Assembly (NCBI GenBank): GCA_023484515.1
Contig: JAMDAY010000032.1
Coordinates: forward strand, 1-45,710
DNA from: Patescibacteria group bacterium
Lineage (GTDB): Bacteria > Patescibacteriota > Doudnabacteria > UBA920
Direction: 5' to 3'
DNA length: 45,710 nt
The notes beneath the pieces were generated by a model. The model saw nothing but the letters and a program-made list of their open reading frames with translations, was not told the origin of the DNA and made no database searches. Of this stretch, positions 13,701-22,900 are shown in pieces. The translations under genes and the position numbers were made by a program. The stretch's first letter is position 1, and every line of letters starts with the position of its first letter.

Positions 13701-15560
13701 CTATTTGGTTAATATCTCACCCTTGGCATAACTGTCAACTTCGGCTTGCGGCAAAATGATAATTTTCTTGGCAGCGATGCGGCGGTTTTTGTACGCCTGG
13801 TAGGTTAACGGCCTAAGCTGCGCTCCGCTTACCAGGTATACGGTTTTGTCGTTCTTGTTGTCGCCCATTATTACGGTGCCGTCCCGCGGCGGAATAGGGA
13901 TGCCGTCGTACCAGGTTACGGCCATGGAATTGCTAAAGACATAGTCAGGAGTAATTCCCCGCTGCTTGGCCACGTAGGCGGAAATTAAATGCTTGGTACC
14001 GTCCTTAAATTCATACAACGGCCCGATTTTGGAATCTACGGCAAAGAATGTCTTGTTTTTCGGCGATGCGAACGGCCCTAAAGCCAAAGACCCCACCTCT
14101 TCACCGGCCAGCGTAACTACGTTTTTAAAGCTATATCCCAAATTTTTAAACAATTCGGCGGTTAAAGGCTTTTTTACTCCCGTATCTATTAAGTATACCG
14201 TGCCGTTGTCCGGCGCTTTAACCAGCGTCCCGTCCAAGGGAGGGACAAAACCGTTTTGCGTATAAGTGGAAATTTCCCCGTCCGGCACCATGGTTATCTG
14301 CTTGGCCGTAATTTTGCGCTGCTTGAAAATAGCGGCGCTGAACAGCTTAATCTGTCCGCCGTCTACCAAGTATATCGCCGGGTCTGTCTTGCCGCGGATA
14401 ATTGTCCCGTCTTTTGGCGGCAAAACCGGGCCGGTATCAAACAAGGCAGCGTCAGACGAAGAAATATCCAATGCCGCAGAAGGATTCAAACCGCGTTGCG
14501 TAAGGACGAACACAGAGGCCAAATGCTTTACGCCGTTAAGAAAAACATAAGTTTTGCCGTCGCCGGATTTGGCAATAGTATTGTCCGCTGGCGCAAACAC
14601 CTTGTCCGTAGGATAGCTTTCAAATTCATTGGGCGATACCGTAATTTTTCCTGCCAGGTTCAAGCCGCGGGCCGCTGCCACAAAATTCGGCACTAACTGC
14701 TTGGTGCCATTTTGGATAATGTAGGTATTAACGTCGCTGGCCATGGACAATAACGTGCCGTTAGGATACCTGAACCAGGCGGTAAAAAATTTCCAAAAGT
14801 TATAATTGCCGTTAAACACATGCGGCGTATAGCGGTAAAGCGCGGCAGTGGCCGAATTCACTAACTGGATAGCCTGCTGGGGCAAAATCCCTTCGTATCC
14901 TCCCATGGTATTATCCAAAGTAATTACGTCGCCTACGCGGGCCGCTTGCCCGTTAATTGCGGGACCGCGTCCTCCGGGAGTGGCAAAAGATTTCATCAGG
15001 GACTTGGCCGCGCCCAAATAGCGGTTGCCGTCGGCATCCAAATTGCCGAACAATTGGTAATAAAATCCCGGGAACAGGCTATCGCAGCCGCCACTGTCAG
15101 GGCATGCAAAACCCATAGCATGGTCCAAAGCGCGCTGCAAATCGCCGTCGGAATTAAACTGTCCGGTGACGAGGCTTTGTTCCTTATTTAACGTCACTAA
15201 AATTACCTGCGGGTTTAAGCCGCTCTGTTTCGATGCGTCCCAGATTAATTCCGCAGCAGTCCTTAAGCGTCCCAAATTCGGGCGGGGGTCTTCCAGCGCC
15301 TCTTTAAGCATAGTAATTCCCGGCTCTTTGAGTTTGGCTATAAATGCGGGGCTGGTATTGGCCAAAACCGAACCCTTTACTTCCAAAAATTTTTGAACAC
15401 CTTCCGCGCCGCCAAAAGTTTGCGTGTCGCTAAAAACCTTGTCGTCTATCAGCTTGCCGGGGTTGAAAGCAGGATCCACCCCTTGGGCCAAGGCCGTCCA
15501 GGGCAAAGATGCAACAATGATAATAGTGACAAAAATTTTGGCAATTTTTTGTTTCATCAT
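13701..15560 (-). CDS. Secreted lysozyme-like protein with C-terminal VYLI-type repeats
   Basis: 619 residues with a signal peptide (cleavage near ALA-QG, about residue 26). Residues about 95-260 resemble the glucosaminidase/lysozyme-like domain of secreted actinobacterial proteins: AAELIWDASKQSGLNPQVILVTLNKEQSLVTG (candidate catalytic Glu in KEQ), ALDHAMGFACPD and NYNFWKFFTAWF. The likely role is peptidoglycan cleavage. From about residue 270 onward, repeats of about 65 residues follow the pattern DGTxV...VYLIxxGxKxxLxxxxFxxxxxxxxxVxxxxxxExxxY. The same repeats occur in the next gene and in the FG-GAP protein, so they are probably a surface-binding module. Confidence 0.7.
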   Translation of the reverse strand: MMKQKIAKIFVTIIIVASLPWTALAQGVDPAFNPGKLIDDKVFSDTQTFGGAEGVQKFLEVKGSVLANTSPAFIAKLKEPGITMLKEALEDPRPNLGRLRTAAELIWDASKQSGLNPQVILVTLNKEQSLVTGQFNSDGDLQRALDHAMGFACPDSGGCDSLFPGFYYQLFGNLDADGNRYLGAAKSLMKSFATPGGRGPAINGQAARVGDVITLDNTMGGYEGILPQQAIQLVNSATAALYRYTPHVFNGNYNFWKFFTAWFRYPNGTLLSMASDVNTYIIQNGTKQLVPNFVAAARGLNLAGKITVSPNEFESYPTDKVFAPADNTIAKSGDGKTYVFLNGVKHLASVFVLTQRGLNPSAALDISSSDAALFDTGPVLPPKDGTIIRGKTDPAIYLVDGGQIKLFSAAIFKQRKITAKQITMVPDGEISTYTQNGFVPPLDGTLVKAPDNGTVYLIDTGVKKPLTAELFKNLGYSFKNVVTLAGEEVGSLALGPFASPKNKTFFAVDSKIGPLYEFKDGTKHLISAYVAKQRGITPDYVFSNSMAVTWYDGIPIPPRDGTVIMGDNKNDKTVYLVSGAQLRPLTYQAYKNRRIAAKKIIILPQAEVDSYAKGEILTK

Positions 15561-15577
15561 ATCTATTTTATTAATAT

Positions 15578-17455
15578 TTATCTTATATACGCCTCGCCTT
15601 TGGGGAAATTTTCCAAATCCTGGGGAGAAACGTTAAATATAGGAAACAAATTCAACCCGCGCTGCTTGTAAAATTCCGCATTTACTGGATGCAGCACGCC
15701 GCCAACCACCCAATACACGGTAGGGTTATTTGCAGATTTGGCTAACGAGCCCTCGGAAGGCGGCAAAAAATTTCCGGTTGTCCATGAATTAATTTCGCCA
15801 AAGCTGGCTATGGAGACATCTTGAAAATTTAACCGTCGCTGCATAAAAATCTGATACGTTATAGGCAATTTCTGGCCCTTGGAAACCATATATACCGTAG
15901 GATCAGCAGCCCACTTAACCAATGTGCCGTCCTCGGGCGTTACATAAGAGCCTTCAGGGTAGGTTTCCAGATTACGGGAGGAAACGACGGTAATGGATGC
16001 TCCTGGAAACTTCTGGTTTAGGACAAAAGGGGAAACCAGGCGCTTTTGTCCGCCTAAAATTTGGTAAACCGCGCCGGTGGAACTATTCTTGACCAATTCC
16101 CCTTCTGCCAAGTTTTGCCCAGGAATTTCATCCTGCAGGCTTTTAGGCACGTTAATTCGGCCCGATCCCAGCAAGCCGCGGCAAGACGCGTTTCCGCACT
16201 GGGTTAAATTTAAATTATCCACCGGGTCGGCAGTGGCAATAATCCGGTCGCGTATCTGGACATTGGTAGCATTGGGATATAACGACTTTATTAAAGCGGC
16301 CTGGCCGACCACAAAAGGCACGGCCAGCGAAGTGCCCGAAGCGTAAGCGTAAGAATTGGGCGAAGGTTTTTTAGTGAGCGGGTCAAAATTTATAGTTGAT
16401 AAAATCCTCTTGCCCGGTGCGGTTACGTCTATACAATTTTTTCCGTAATTGGAAAAGGCAGGTTTTAGATCGTTCTGGTCAGTAGCGGCCACGCCTATGA
16501 TCATATTGGCGTTGTTGTCGTCGCAAATGGGATAAACCGGTTCGCTGTCCAGACTGGTGCCAGTGGCCTCCATATCGTTTCCTGCAGCGGCCACAATTAA
16601 TACATTCCGGTTATAAGCGTAAGAAATGGAATTGGCCAAGGCGGTATCGTGTCCAAAACCTATTCCGCCTACGCTTAAATTGATAAAATTAGCGCCATGG
16701 TCAGCGGCCCAAACAACCGCTTCGGCAATGGAAGCGGAGTCCCCTTTGCCCGAGGCGTCCAAAGCCTTGAGCGGCATAATGGAGATATCCCAATTCGTCC
16801 CGGCCACGCCGATATTGTTATTGGCAGCGGCGCCCAGCACGCCGGCCACCAAAGTGCCGTGTCCGTTGTCGTCGGAATTTATGTTACCATTAATAGGCTG
16901 TTTGGCCGTAAAATCAAAACCGCCCACGAATTTTATGGACTGCAAATCTTGGTGCGTGGCATCTATGCCGGTATCTATAACCGCTACCACATTTTTTACG
17001 CTGCCAGTGGTTTTATCCCAAGCTTCAGGGAAACCGGCTTTAGCCAGTCCCCATTCTTTGTCTATATCCTGGACATTCAATGTAAAGCCCGGATCGTTCA
17101 CGTAAACCGTTTGGGCGGCATATTGCTTGTCCAGTTCCAAATAATCATATTTGCCGCTTAACAATTGCTGCAAATCAGCCAAAGGATATGGCGATTGGAA
17201 AGAATAGACATTTGCAAATTCGGGATTGGAAGAAAAAATAAAGCGGCGGTTAATGTCCCTGCCTATGCTGCCGACTAATTTGAGGCCGTTTTGATTGCGC
17301 AGCTTGATTACGTAAGAAATATCCTTGGATGCGTTCATATTTGCGGCAGCCTGCGTTTGTCCGGCAAAAATAAAAATCAGGCAAAAAAACAGCAACAATT
17401 TTGCCGTAAATTTTGCCCCTCCCCATTTGCGAGGCTTGGTATTTGGCATTGGCAT
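15578..17455 (-). CDS. Secreted subtilisin-like serine protease (S8) with shared C-terminal repeats
   Basis: A 625-residue exported S8 protease. A signal peptide/TM lies at about 18-37. The catalytic triad is Asp161 (VVAVIDTGID), His199 (NGHGTLVAGV) and Ser376 (ASGTSLAVP), with the oxyanion Asn293 (AAAGND). Residues about 40-120 look like an inhibitor propeptide. From about 450 come three VYxIxxGxKxxI repeats of the kind found in the preceding and FG-GAP proteins. It likely matures or degrades surface proteins. It lies 17 bp upstream of the lysozyme-like gene and is probably co-transcribed with it. Confidence 0.9.
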   Translation of the reverse strand: MPMPNTKPRKWGGAKFTAKLLLFFCLIFIFAGQTQAAANMNASKDISYVIKLRNQNGLKLVGSIGRDINRRFIFSSNPEFANVYSFQSPYPLADLQQLLSGKYDYLELDKQYAAQTVYVNDPGFTLNVQDIDKEWGLAKAGFPEAWDKTTGSVKNVVAVIDTGIDATHQDLQSIKFVGGFDFTAKQPINGNINSDDNGHGTLVAGVLGAAANNNIGVAGTNWDISIMPLKALDASGKGDSASIAEAVVWAADHGANFINLSVGGIGFGHDTALANSISYAYNRNVLIVAAAGNDMEATGTSLDSEPVYPICDDNNANMIIGVAATDQNDLKPAFSNYGKNCIDVTAPGKRILSTINFDPLTKKPSPNSYAYASGTSLAVPFVVGQAALIKSLYPNATNVQIRDRIIATADPVDNLNLTQCGNASCRGLLGSGRINVPKSLQDEIPGQNLAEGELVKNSSTGAVYQILGGQKRLVSPFVLNQKFPGASITVVSSRNLETYPEGSYVTPEDGTLVKWAADPTVYMVSKGQKLPITYQIFMQRRLNFQDVSIASFGEINSWTTGNFLPPSEGSLAKSANNPTVYWVVGGVLHPVNAEFYKQRGLNLFPIFNVSPQDLENFPKGEAYIR

Positions 17456-17511
17456 ACTGCAATTTCCTGACAGCGGGCATTTAAAACTGCCTGGCGCATG
17501 TCATCGGGAAA

Positions 17512-18297
17512 TTACGCTCTTTCCTTAATCCGATCCGTTTGGACTGATTCTTCAGACGGATTATCGGTCTTTTTTAGTATTTTATATTTTCCGGTCCATA
17601 AATTCCACCTAATTTCCAAGACTTCCAAAAGCATGTGCACTTTTCCGGAAAACTTTACATGACTATCTGCATCGTTCACCCATGTTACAGGCACTTCTTT
17701 TATGTTAAATTTCATTTTTCTGGCCAGGGCTAAAATTTCCACATCAAAAGCCCAGCGGTAAATTCTTTGCAAAGGAAAAACGGACTGTGAGGCTTTGGCG
17801 GAAAAGGCTTTAAATCCGCATTGAGAATCCGTTACTCCCAAAGGAACTAATGTGTGCACGATTAATCGAAATACACTACCCTGAAAATCCCTAATCCAAG
17901 GCTGATGCACCGCAATCTTGGAACCAACAATCCTTCGGGAACCGATAACAATGTCATACCCCTGCTCAAATAGCGGTAACATCTTTAATATTTCTTCCAC
18001 CTTTGTGGAATTGTCCGCGTCCATGAACAGCCTAACGTCACCAGCCGCTTCCAGCATGCCTTGCTTGGTCACCCATCCTTTGCCGTGATTCTCTTTATTG
18101 TCAACCAGCCTTAATTTTGGAATGCTTTGTTCCAAATTGCGCACCACTTCCGCAGTATTGTCTTTTGATCCGTCATTTACCACTAAAATTTCATAATTAA
18201 AATTTTGGGTTTTTAAAAACTCCGCCACATCCCGCAAGGTATGCTCAATTCTCTGTTCTTCGTTATAGGCGGGAATGACTATGGATAATTTGTTCAT
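17512..18297 (-). CDS. GT2 glycosyltransferase, dolichyl/polyprenyl-phosphate glucosyltransferase type
   Basis: A 261-residue GT-A enzyme: IVIPAYNEEQRIEHTL at the N-terminus, VNDGSKDNT, the metal-binding DADNST (DxD type), QCGFKAF, and RWAFDVEILALARK. This pattern is that of dolichyl-phosphate beta-glucosyltransferase-like GT2 enzymes, which charge a polyprenyl phosphate with a hexose for use outside the membrane. It lacks obvious membrane helices. It has its own promoter (18348-18376). Confidence 0.88.
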   Translation of the reverse strand: MNKLSIVIPAYNEEQRIEHTLRDVAEFLKTQNFNYEILVVNDGSKDNTAEVVRNLEQSIPKLRLVDNKENHGKGWVTKQGMLEAAGDVRLFMDADNSTKVEEILKMLPLFEQGYDIVIGSRRIVGSKIAVHQPWIRDFQGSVFRLIVHTLVPLGVTDSQCGFKAFSAKASQSVFPLQRIYRWAFDVEILALARKMKFNIKEVPVTWVNDADSHVKFSGKVHMLLEVLEIRWNLWTGKYKILKKTDNPSEESVQTDRIKERA

Positions 18298-18347
18298 TTT
18301 TTTTATTTGTTAACCGCCCGCGCCTTTAGCGCGGATTAATCACCCCA

Positions 18348-18376
18348 ATTATACCACGACTTTGGCATAGCGGCAA
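18348..18376 (-). promoter_or_regulatory. Promoter of the GT2 gene
   Basis: TTGCCG (18371-18376), 17 bp, TATAAT (18348-18353) on the minus strand, about 50 nt before the GT2 start at 18297. A GC-rich hairpin (CCGCGC...GCGCGG) lies in the leader. Confidence 0.65.
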
Positions 18377-18426
18377 TTATGATTGCCGCAACTTACGACG
18401 GTCTTATGGCTGTTTTGTTACTTTTC

Positions 18427-18464
18427 CAAATGCGGTTTTTGCCTGAAGGCAAAAACCGCATTTG
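18427..18464. terminator. 17-bp hairpin after galE
   Basis: CAAATGCGGTTTTTGCC (18427-18443) pairs perfectly with 18448-18464 across a TGAA loop. It lies 55 nt past the galE stop and 50 nt before the GT2 promoter. No strong U-tract follows on the minus strand, so termination may be weak or the hairpin may protect the 3' end. Confidence 0.5.
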
Positions 18465-18519
18465 AAAAAAGTTGCTTTACTCAGGCTGCAAACCCCCTGC
18501 CGGATTTTCCGCATGGTTA

Positions 18520-19707
18520 TTATATTTCCGCTGTGACCCTGTTGTTTGCCTGGTTCCAGGCGGTGGACAAAATATTTTGCAGGTCGCTGTATTGCAGCTT
18601 GTATCCCAATTGCGAATTTAGTTTGGAATTGTCCGCAACCATTTCCGGCGCGTCGCCCGGACGGCGCGGCCCCATTTCCATGGGGATTATTTTATTTAAG
18701 GCCTCGGAAGCCGCGTTAATAACTTCTTTTACGCTGCTGCCGCGACCCGTGCCGATGTTGTAAACTTCAAAATCATTTTTCAAAACATCCATCTTTTCCA
18801 AAGCTTTCAAATGGGCTCCCGCAATATCCAAAACATGCACGTAATCGCGGACGCAAGTGCCGTCCGTGGTGGAATAATCCGACCCGTTTACCGTAATGTA
18901 AGGCCTTTCTCCTTTGGCCGCCTGCATGACTACGTGGATTAAATGGGTTTCGTGCGTATCCTGGATCGCCCCGTCAAAGTCGCAGCCGCAGGCGTTAAAA
19001 TAGCGGAACACCACGGCCCGCATGCCCGCAAAATTGCAATAATAATTTATCAGGTCTTCCCCCGTCTTCTTGGTGAACCCGTAAGGGCTTAGCGGTTTTA
19101 TTGCGGATTGTTCGTTAATGGGCATGGCGTTTTGCGGGTCATAGACCGCGCAGGTTGAAGAAAAAATTATGCGCCGGACGCCCGCTTCGTCCATGGCCGC
19201 CAGCAAATTGGCGGTCCCCAAAACGTTGTTGTTAAAATATTTTTGCGGCTCGCGGACCGATTCTTCCACTTCCAGGCTGGCGGCCAAATGCATTACCGCG
19301 TAAAAATTATGGGCGGCAAAAATGTCCCTTAATAAATTCATGTCTGCCAGGTCGCCTTCCAGGAAAACTGCGCCGGCAGGGACGTTCTCCCGCAGTCCCG
19401 TGGATAAATTGTCCAGCACTAACGTTTCGTAGCCTTCTGCCAGCAGTTGCCTTGCCACGTGCGCGCCAATGTATCCGGCTCCGCCAGTCACTAAAATTTT
19501 TAATTTCTTGTTATTAACCATGGATTGCTCTTGCAAGCTGTTTTGGGTATTTTCTTCGGCACTAAGGTTTTGCGACTGCCCCAATATTTTGTTATATTTG
19601 TCTATGGTCAAAACCACGGCGGCCGGCCTGCTGTTTAAGTTTAAAATCATGCCTCCCCCGCGGTAACCCGCTTCTTTGATTAATTCCTGCAAGTCGTTAT
19701 TGTCCAT
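18520..19707 (-). CDS. galE: UDP-glucose 4-epimerase GalE with an N-terminal antitoxin-like extension
   Basis: An extended SDR enzyme interconverting UDP-glucose and UDP-galactose. The catalytic part begins at Met63 (ATG at 19521): KILVTGGAGYIGAHVARQLL (NAD-binding), FSSTCAVYD, SPYGFTKK (YxxxK) and FRYFNACGCD, with the usual length of about 330. The 62 residues before it are in frame and coding-like. They contain RPAAVVLTIDKYNKIL, which resembles the C-terminal strand-helix of Phd/YefM antitoxins. It is either a true fusion or an ORF read in frame with the real start at 19521. The leader carries a terminator-like hairpin. Confidence 0.85.
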   Translation of the reverse strand: MDNNDLQELIKEAGYRGGGMILNLNSRPAAVVLTIDKYNKILGQSQNLSAEENTQNSLQEQSMVNNKKLKILVTGGAGYIGAHVARQLLAEGYETLVLDNLSTGLRENVPAGAVFLEGDLADMNLLRDIFAAHNFYAVMHLAASLEVEESVREPQKYFNNNVLGTANLLAAMDEAGVRRIIFSSTCAVYDPQNAMPINEQSAIKPLSPYGFTKKTGEDLINYYCNFAGMRAVVFRYFNACGCDFDGAIQDTHETHLIHVVMQAAKGERPYITVNGSDYSTTDGTCVRDYVHVLDIAGAHLKALEKMDVLKNDFEVYNIGTGRGSSVKEVINAASEALNKIIPMEMGPRRPGDAPEMVADNSKLNSQLGYKLQYSDLQNILSTAWNQANNRVTAEI

Positions 19708-19732
19708 ATTTCCGCTGAATTAATTGCTGATT

Positions 19733-19762
19733 AAAAAAACAGCTTATAAATGGTAAAAGCTG
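19733..19762 (-). terminator. Terminator-like hairpin in the galE leader
   Basis: On the minus strand CAGCTT (19757-19762) pairs with AAGCTG (19740-19745), followed by seven T (19733-19739). It is 25 nt upstream of the extended galE start and downstream of the promoter at 19802-19829, so it could attenuate galE. It could equally be a leftover terminator of the FG-GAP gene. Confidence 0.5.
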
Positions 19763-19801
19763 TGAATTGGGGTTTTGTTTTATTTTTACTGCTTTAGTTT
19801 T

Positions 19802-19829
19802 ATAATACCACCTTTAGCCATTTATGCAA
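19802..19829 (-). promoter_or_regulatory. Promoter upstream of galE
   Basis: TTGCAT (19824-19829), 16 bp, TATTAT (19802-19807) on the minus strand. The transcript would start near 19795 and cross the hairpin at 19740-19762 before galE. Confidence 0.5.
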
Positions 19830-19842
19830 GTGTGGTTATGGT

Positions 19843-19878
19843 TTAACGGCTCAACGGAAATTTCCGTTGAGCCGTTAA
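19843..19878. repeat. 36-bp perfect palindrome
   Basis: Perfect inverted repeat centred at 19860.5 (AAA/TTT). It is the second of two back-to-back hairpins in the gap between the FG-GAP gene and galE, and lies just upstream of the galE promoter. Confidence 0.6.
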
Positions 19879-19907
19879 GTTTTAGCGATAACCATAATGG
19901 AAGAAAT

Positions 19908-19944
19908 CAAGGGGACTCCTTGTGCTGCACAAGGAGTCCCCTTG
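19908..19944 (-). terminator. 37-nt palindrome after the FG-GAP gene
   Basis: 18-bp perfect arms (19908-19925 with 19927-19944) around a single T. It is the first hairpin met by transcription leaving the FG-GAP gene, 27 nt past its stop. It lacks a U-tract on the minus strand, so it may be a 3'-end stabiliser rather than a classic terminator. Confidence 0.5.
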
Positions 19945-19970
19945 GTTTGTTGGTATTGTTAGAGCGAAAA

Positions 19971-22900
19971 CTACTGCCCTACCCTGCTGTCATGCATCAC
20001 CATCAGCGGCAATATGGGACGAGGGTCTATAATATCGGCATGGTTGGCTTTCAGGATGAAGGAAGCTGATCCCCCGTTATTTAGAAAGATCTCCCAGGAA
20101 GGAACCGGGATGTAGCCTGTCTTGGAGACGTAAAAGACAGTGCGGCCGGAAATAATCCAGGAGCCGTCTATGTGGGTCTGAGTAGCTAAAGAGATTACTC
20201 CTGTTTGGGGATAAGCGGAAGCGTCTCCTTTGACGACATGCTTTAATAAATAACCTAAGCCTAAGAAGGCTTTTAAGCTGGTAAAGCCATACTTAGCTTG
20301 GCCCATGATCAAATAGACGGTGCCTTGGTCTAAGACTAGGGTGTTGGAAATGTAGTTAGCTGATTCATCAGCTGTTTGGTGGTCCTGGTTATCACTGCCG
20401 GGATTACCGTTATTGTCATTGCCTTGGTTGTTATTGTTATTCTGATTTTGAGTATTATCCTGGTTATCTTGGTTATTCTGATTATTATCGTGATTGCCTT
20501 GGTTGTCGTTATTGTTATTATCCCCCTGGTTATTGTCCTCTGCCACATAGCTGATAGTGGCAAAGAATGGGTCAGAAGGGCGGCCAAAGGCGTTAAAGGC
20601 CTTGGCATAGACAGTCTTTAGGCCAAAGGAGCAGTTATCGGGGCTATGGAAGGCAGAGCTGGTCCAGCACAGGTTCCAGTCCCAGGCTTTATTGGGAACA
20701 TAGGGCTCTGGGACAGCGTTTTCAAAGCCGGGGATATTGGACAAGGCAATGGCTGTGGTATCAGGCCCTGCGGTTAAGGACAAAGAAACATTGGGATTGG
20801 TGGTAAAAGCCTGGCCGTTGTTGATCTGCAGGGCAAAGCCTCCTGCTGGAGCTATGGGCGGGCTAAAGGAAGCAGGATCTATGCGGGAGCCGGAAGCGGT
20901 ATTGTTTTGGACGGTGACGGTAATGGGGGTGGAGGTGGTGGTGTTGCCGGCATTATCCGTAGCTACGGCAATGAGAGTATGGGAGCCGTCCAGGCCGACT
21001 GAATTCCACGATTGGGTATAGGTGTCGGGAGAGGATGTCGAGGTTTGTTCTCCGATAAGGTGGGTGTCGTCGTAGTAGAATTTGACAGAAGCTGCGCCGG
21101 AGGCGGCATCAGTGGAAGTGGCAGTGAGGGTAATTGTGCCGGAAACAGAGCTGCCGACTGAAGGAGAAGTGATGGCGGCTGAGGGAGCGGTAGAATCGGT
21201 ATCGCCGGTTACGGTTAAGGTGACAACGTTGGAATCGGACGACAGGCCGGTGGAATCCGTGGCGGTAAAGGTGACGGTTTCGCTTCCGGCCCACCAGGCA
21301 GGCTGGGAAAAGGAAACGGTATTGTCGGGATTAATGATAACGTCAACATGGGAATTGTCAGCCGTAGAAGCGGCATAGGTTACGGTCTGGCTTCTGGCGG
21401 GAACGGTGGAATTGTTGGGGTCGGAAAAATATCCGTCCAAATCAAAGGCATTGGCATTGGAGGAATCCTGCGGCCAGGACTGGCTGATAATATTGCCGGT
21501 GGAAGAATAGATATATGCCGAACCGGCGAAGGTTTTGCCGCCGGGATCGGCCGCATACGCCCCTACCAGAACATCTGCCTTGCCGTCGCCGTCAATGTCG
21601 GGAATGGAAGATACGGGATAGCCGAAGTAATCTCTCGCAGCCGCGCCGTTAAACTGCTTGATGATGCTGCCGGTATCGGAAGAAAAAATGTATGCCGAGC
21701 CGGCATCGGTTTTGCCGCCGAGATCGGCAAAATACGCCCCCACCAGAACATCTGCCTTGCCGTCGCCGTCAATGTCGGGAATGGAAGAGACAGAATAGCC
21801 GAAGTAATCGCTCGCAGCCGCGCCGTCAAACTGCTTGATGATGCTGCCAGTGTCAGAAGAAAAAATGTATGCCGAGCCGGCATCGGTTTTGCCGCCGGGA
21901 TCGGCAAAATGCGCCCCTACCAGAACATCTGCCTTGCCGTCGCCGTCAATGTCGGGAATGGAAGAGACGGAATAGCCGAAGTAATCACCCGCAGCCGCGC
22001 CGTCAAACTGCTTGATGATGCTGCCGGTATCGGAAGAGAAAATGTATGCCGAGCCGAAATTAACTTTGCCGCCGGGATCGGCAAGATACGCCCCCACCAG
22101 AACATCTGCCTTGCCGTCGCCGTCAATGTCGGGAATGGAAGAGACGGAGTGGCCGAGACAATCACCCGCAGCCGCGCCGTCAAACTGCTTGATGATGCTG
22201 CCAGTGTCAGAAGAAAAAATGTATGCCGAGCCAGCGCCGGATTTGCTGCCGGGATCGGCCTGATACGCCCCTACCAGAACATCTGCCTTGCCGTCGCCGT
22301 CAATGTCGGGAATGGAAGAGACGGAATCACCGAAAAAATCACTGGCAGCCGCGCCGTTAAACTGCTTGATGATGCTGCCAGTGTCAGAAGAAAAAATGTA
22401 TGCCGAGCCGGCATTGGATCTGCCACCGGGATCGGCATAAGATGCCCCTACCAGAACATCTGCCTTGCCGTCGCCGTCAATGTCGGGAATGGAAGAGACG
22501 GAATAGCCGAAGTAATCACCCGCAGCCGCGCCGTCAAACTGCTTGATGATGCTGCCAGTGTCAGAAGAAAAAATGTATGCCGAGCCGGCATTGGATCTGC
22601 CGCCGGGATCGGCCTGATACGCCCCTACCAGAACATCTGCCTTGCCGTCGCCGTCAATGTCGGGAATGGAAGAGACGGAAATGCCAAATCTATCGCTCGC
22701 AGCCGCGCCGTCAAACTGTTTAAGGAGCAGTTTCCCGAAAGCCGGAGACTGGTCCGGGTCAACGGGATTTAAGCCGTTGTCAATTTCGTAGTTGTCGGCA
22801 AAACCGTCGGCATCGGTATCGGCAACATACGGGTTGGTGTAATACGTAAACAGCTCGTCATAATCGGAGATGCCGTCACTGTCAGTATCCAGGCCTTGCA

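Noticed and set aside
21348-22772. 474-codon open frame on the plus strand across the FG-GAP repeats
   Set aside because: It is the reverse strand of seven tandem repeats, stays open only because each unit is alike, and has no ribosome site or recognisable product.
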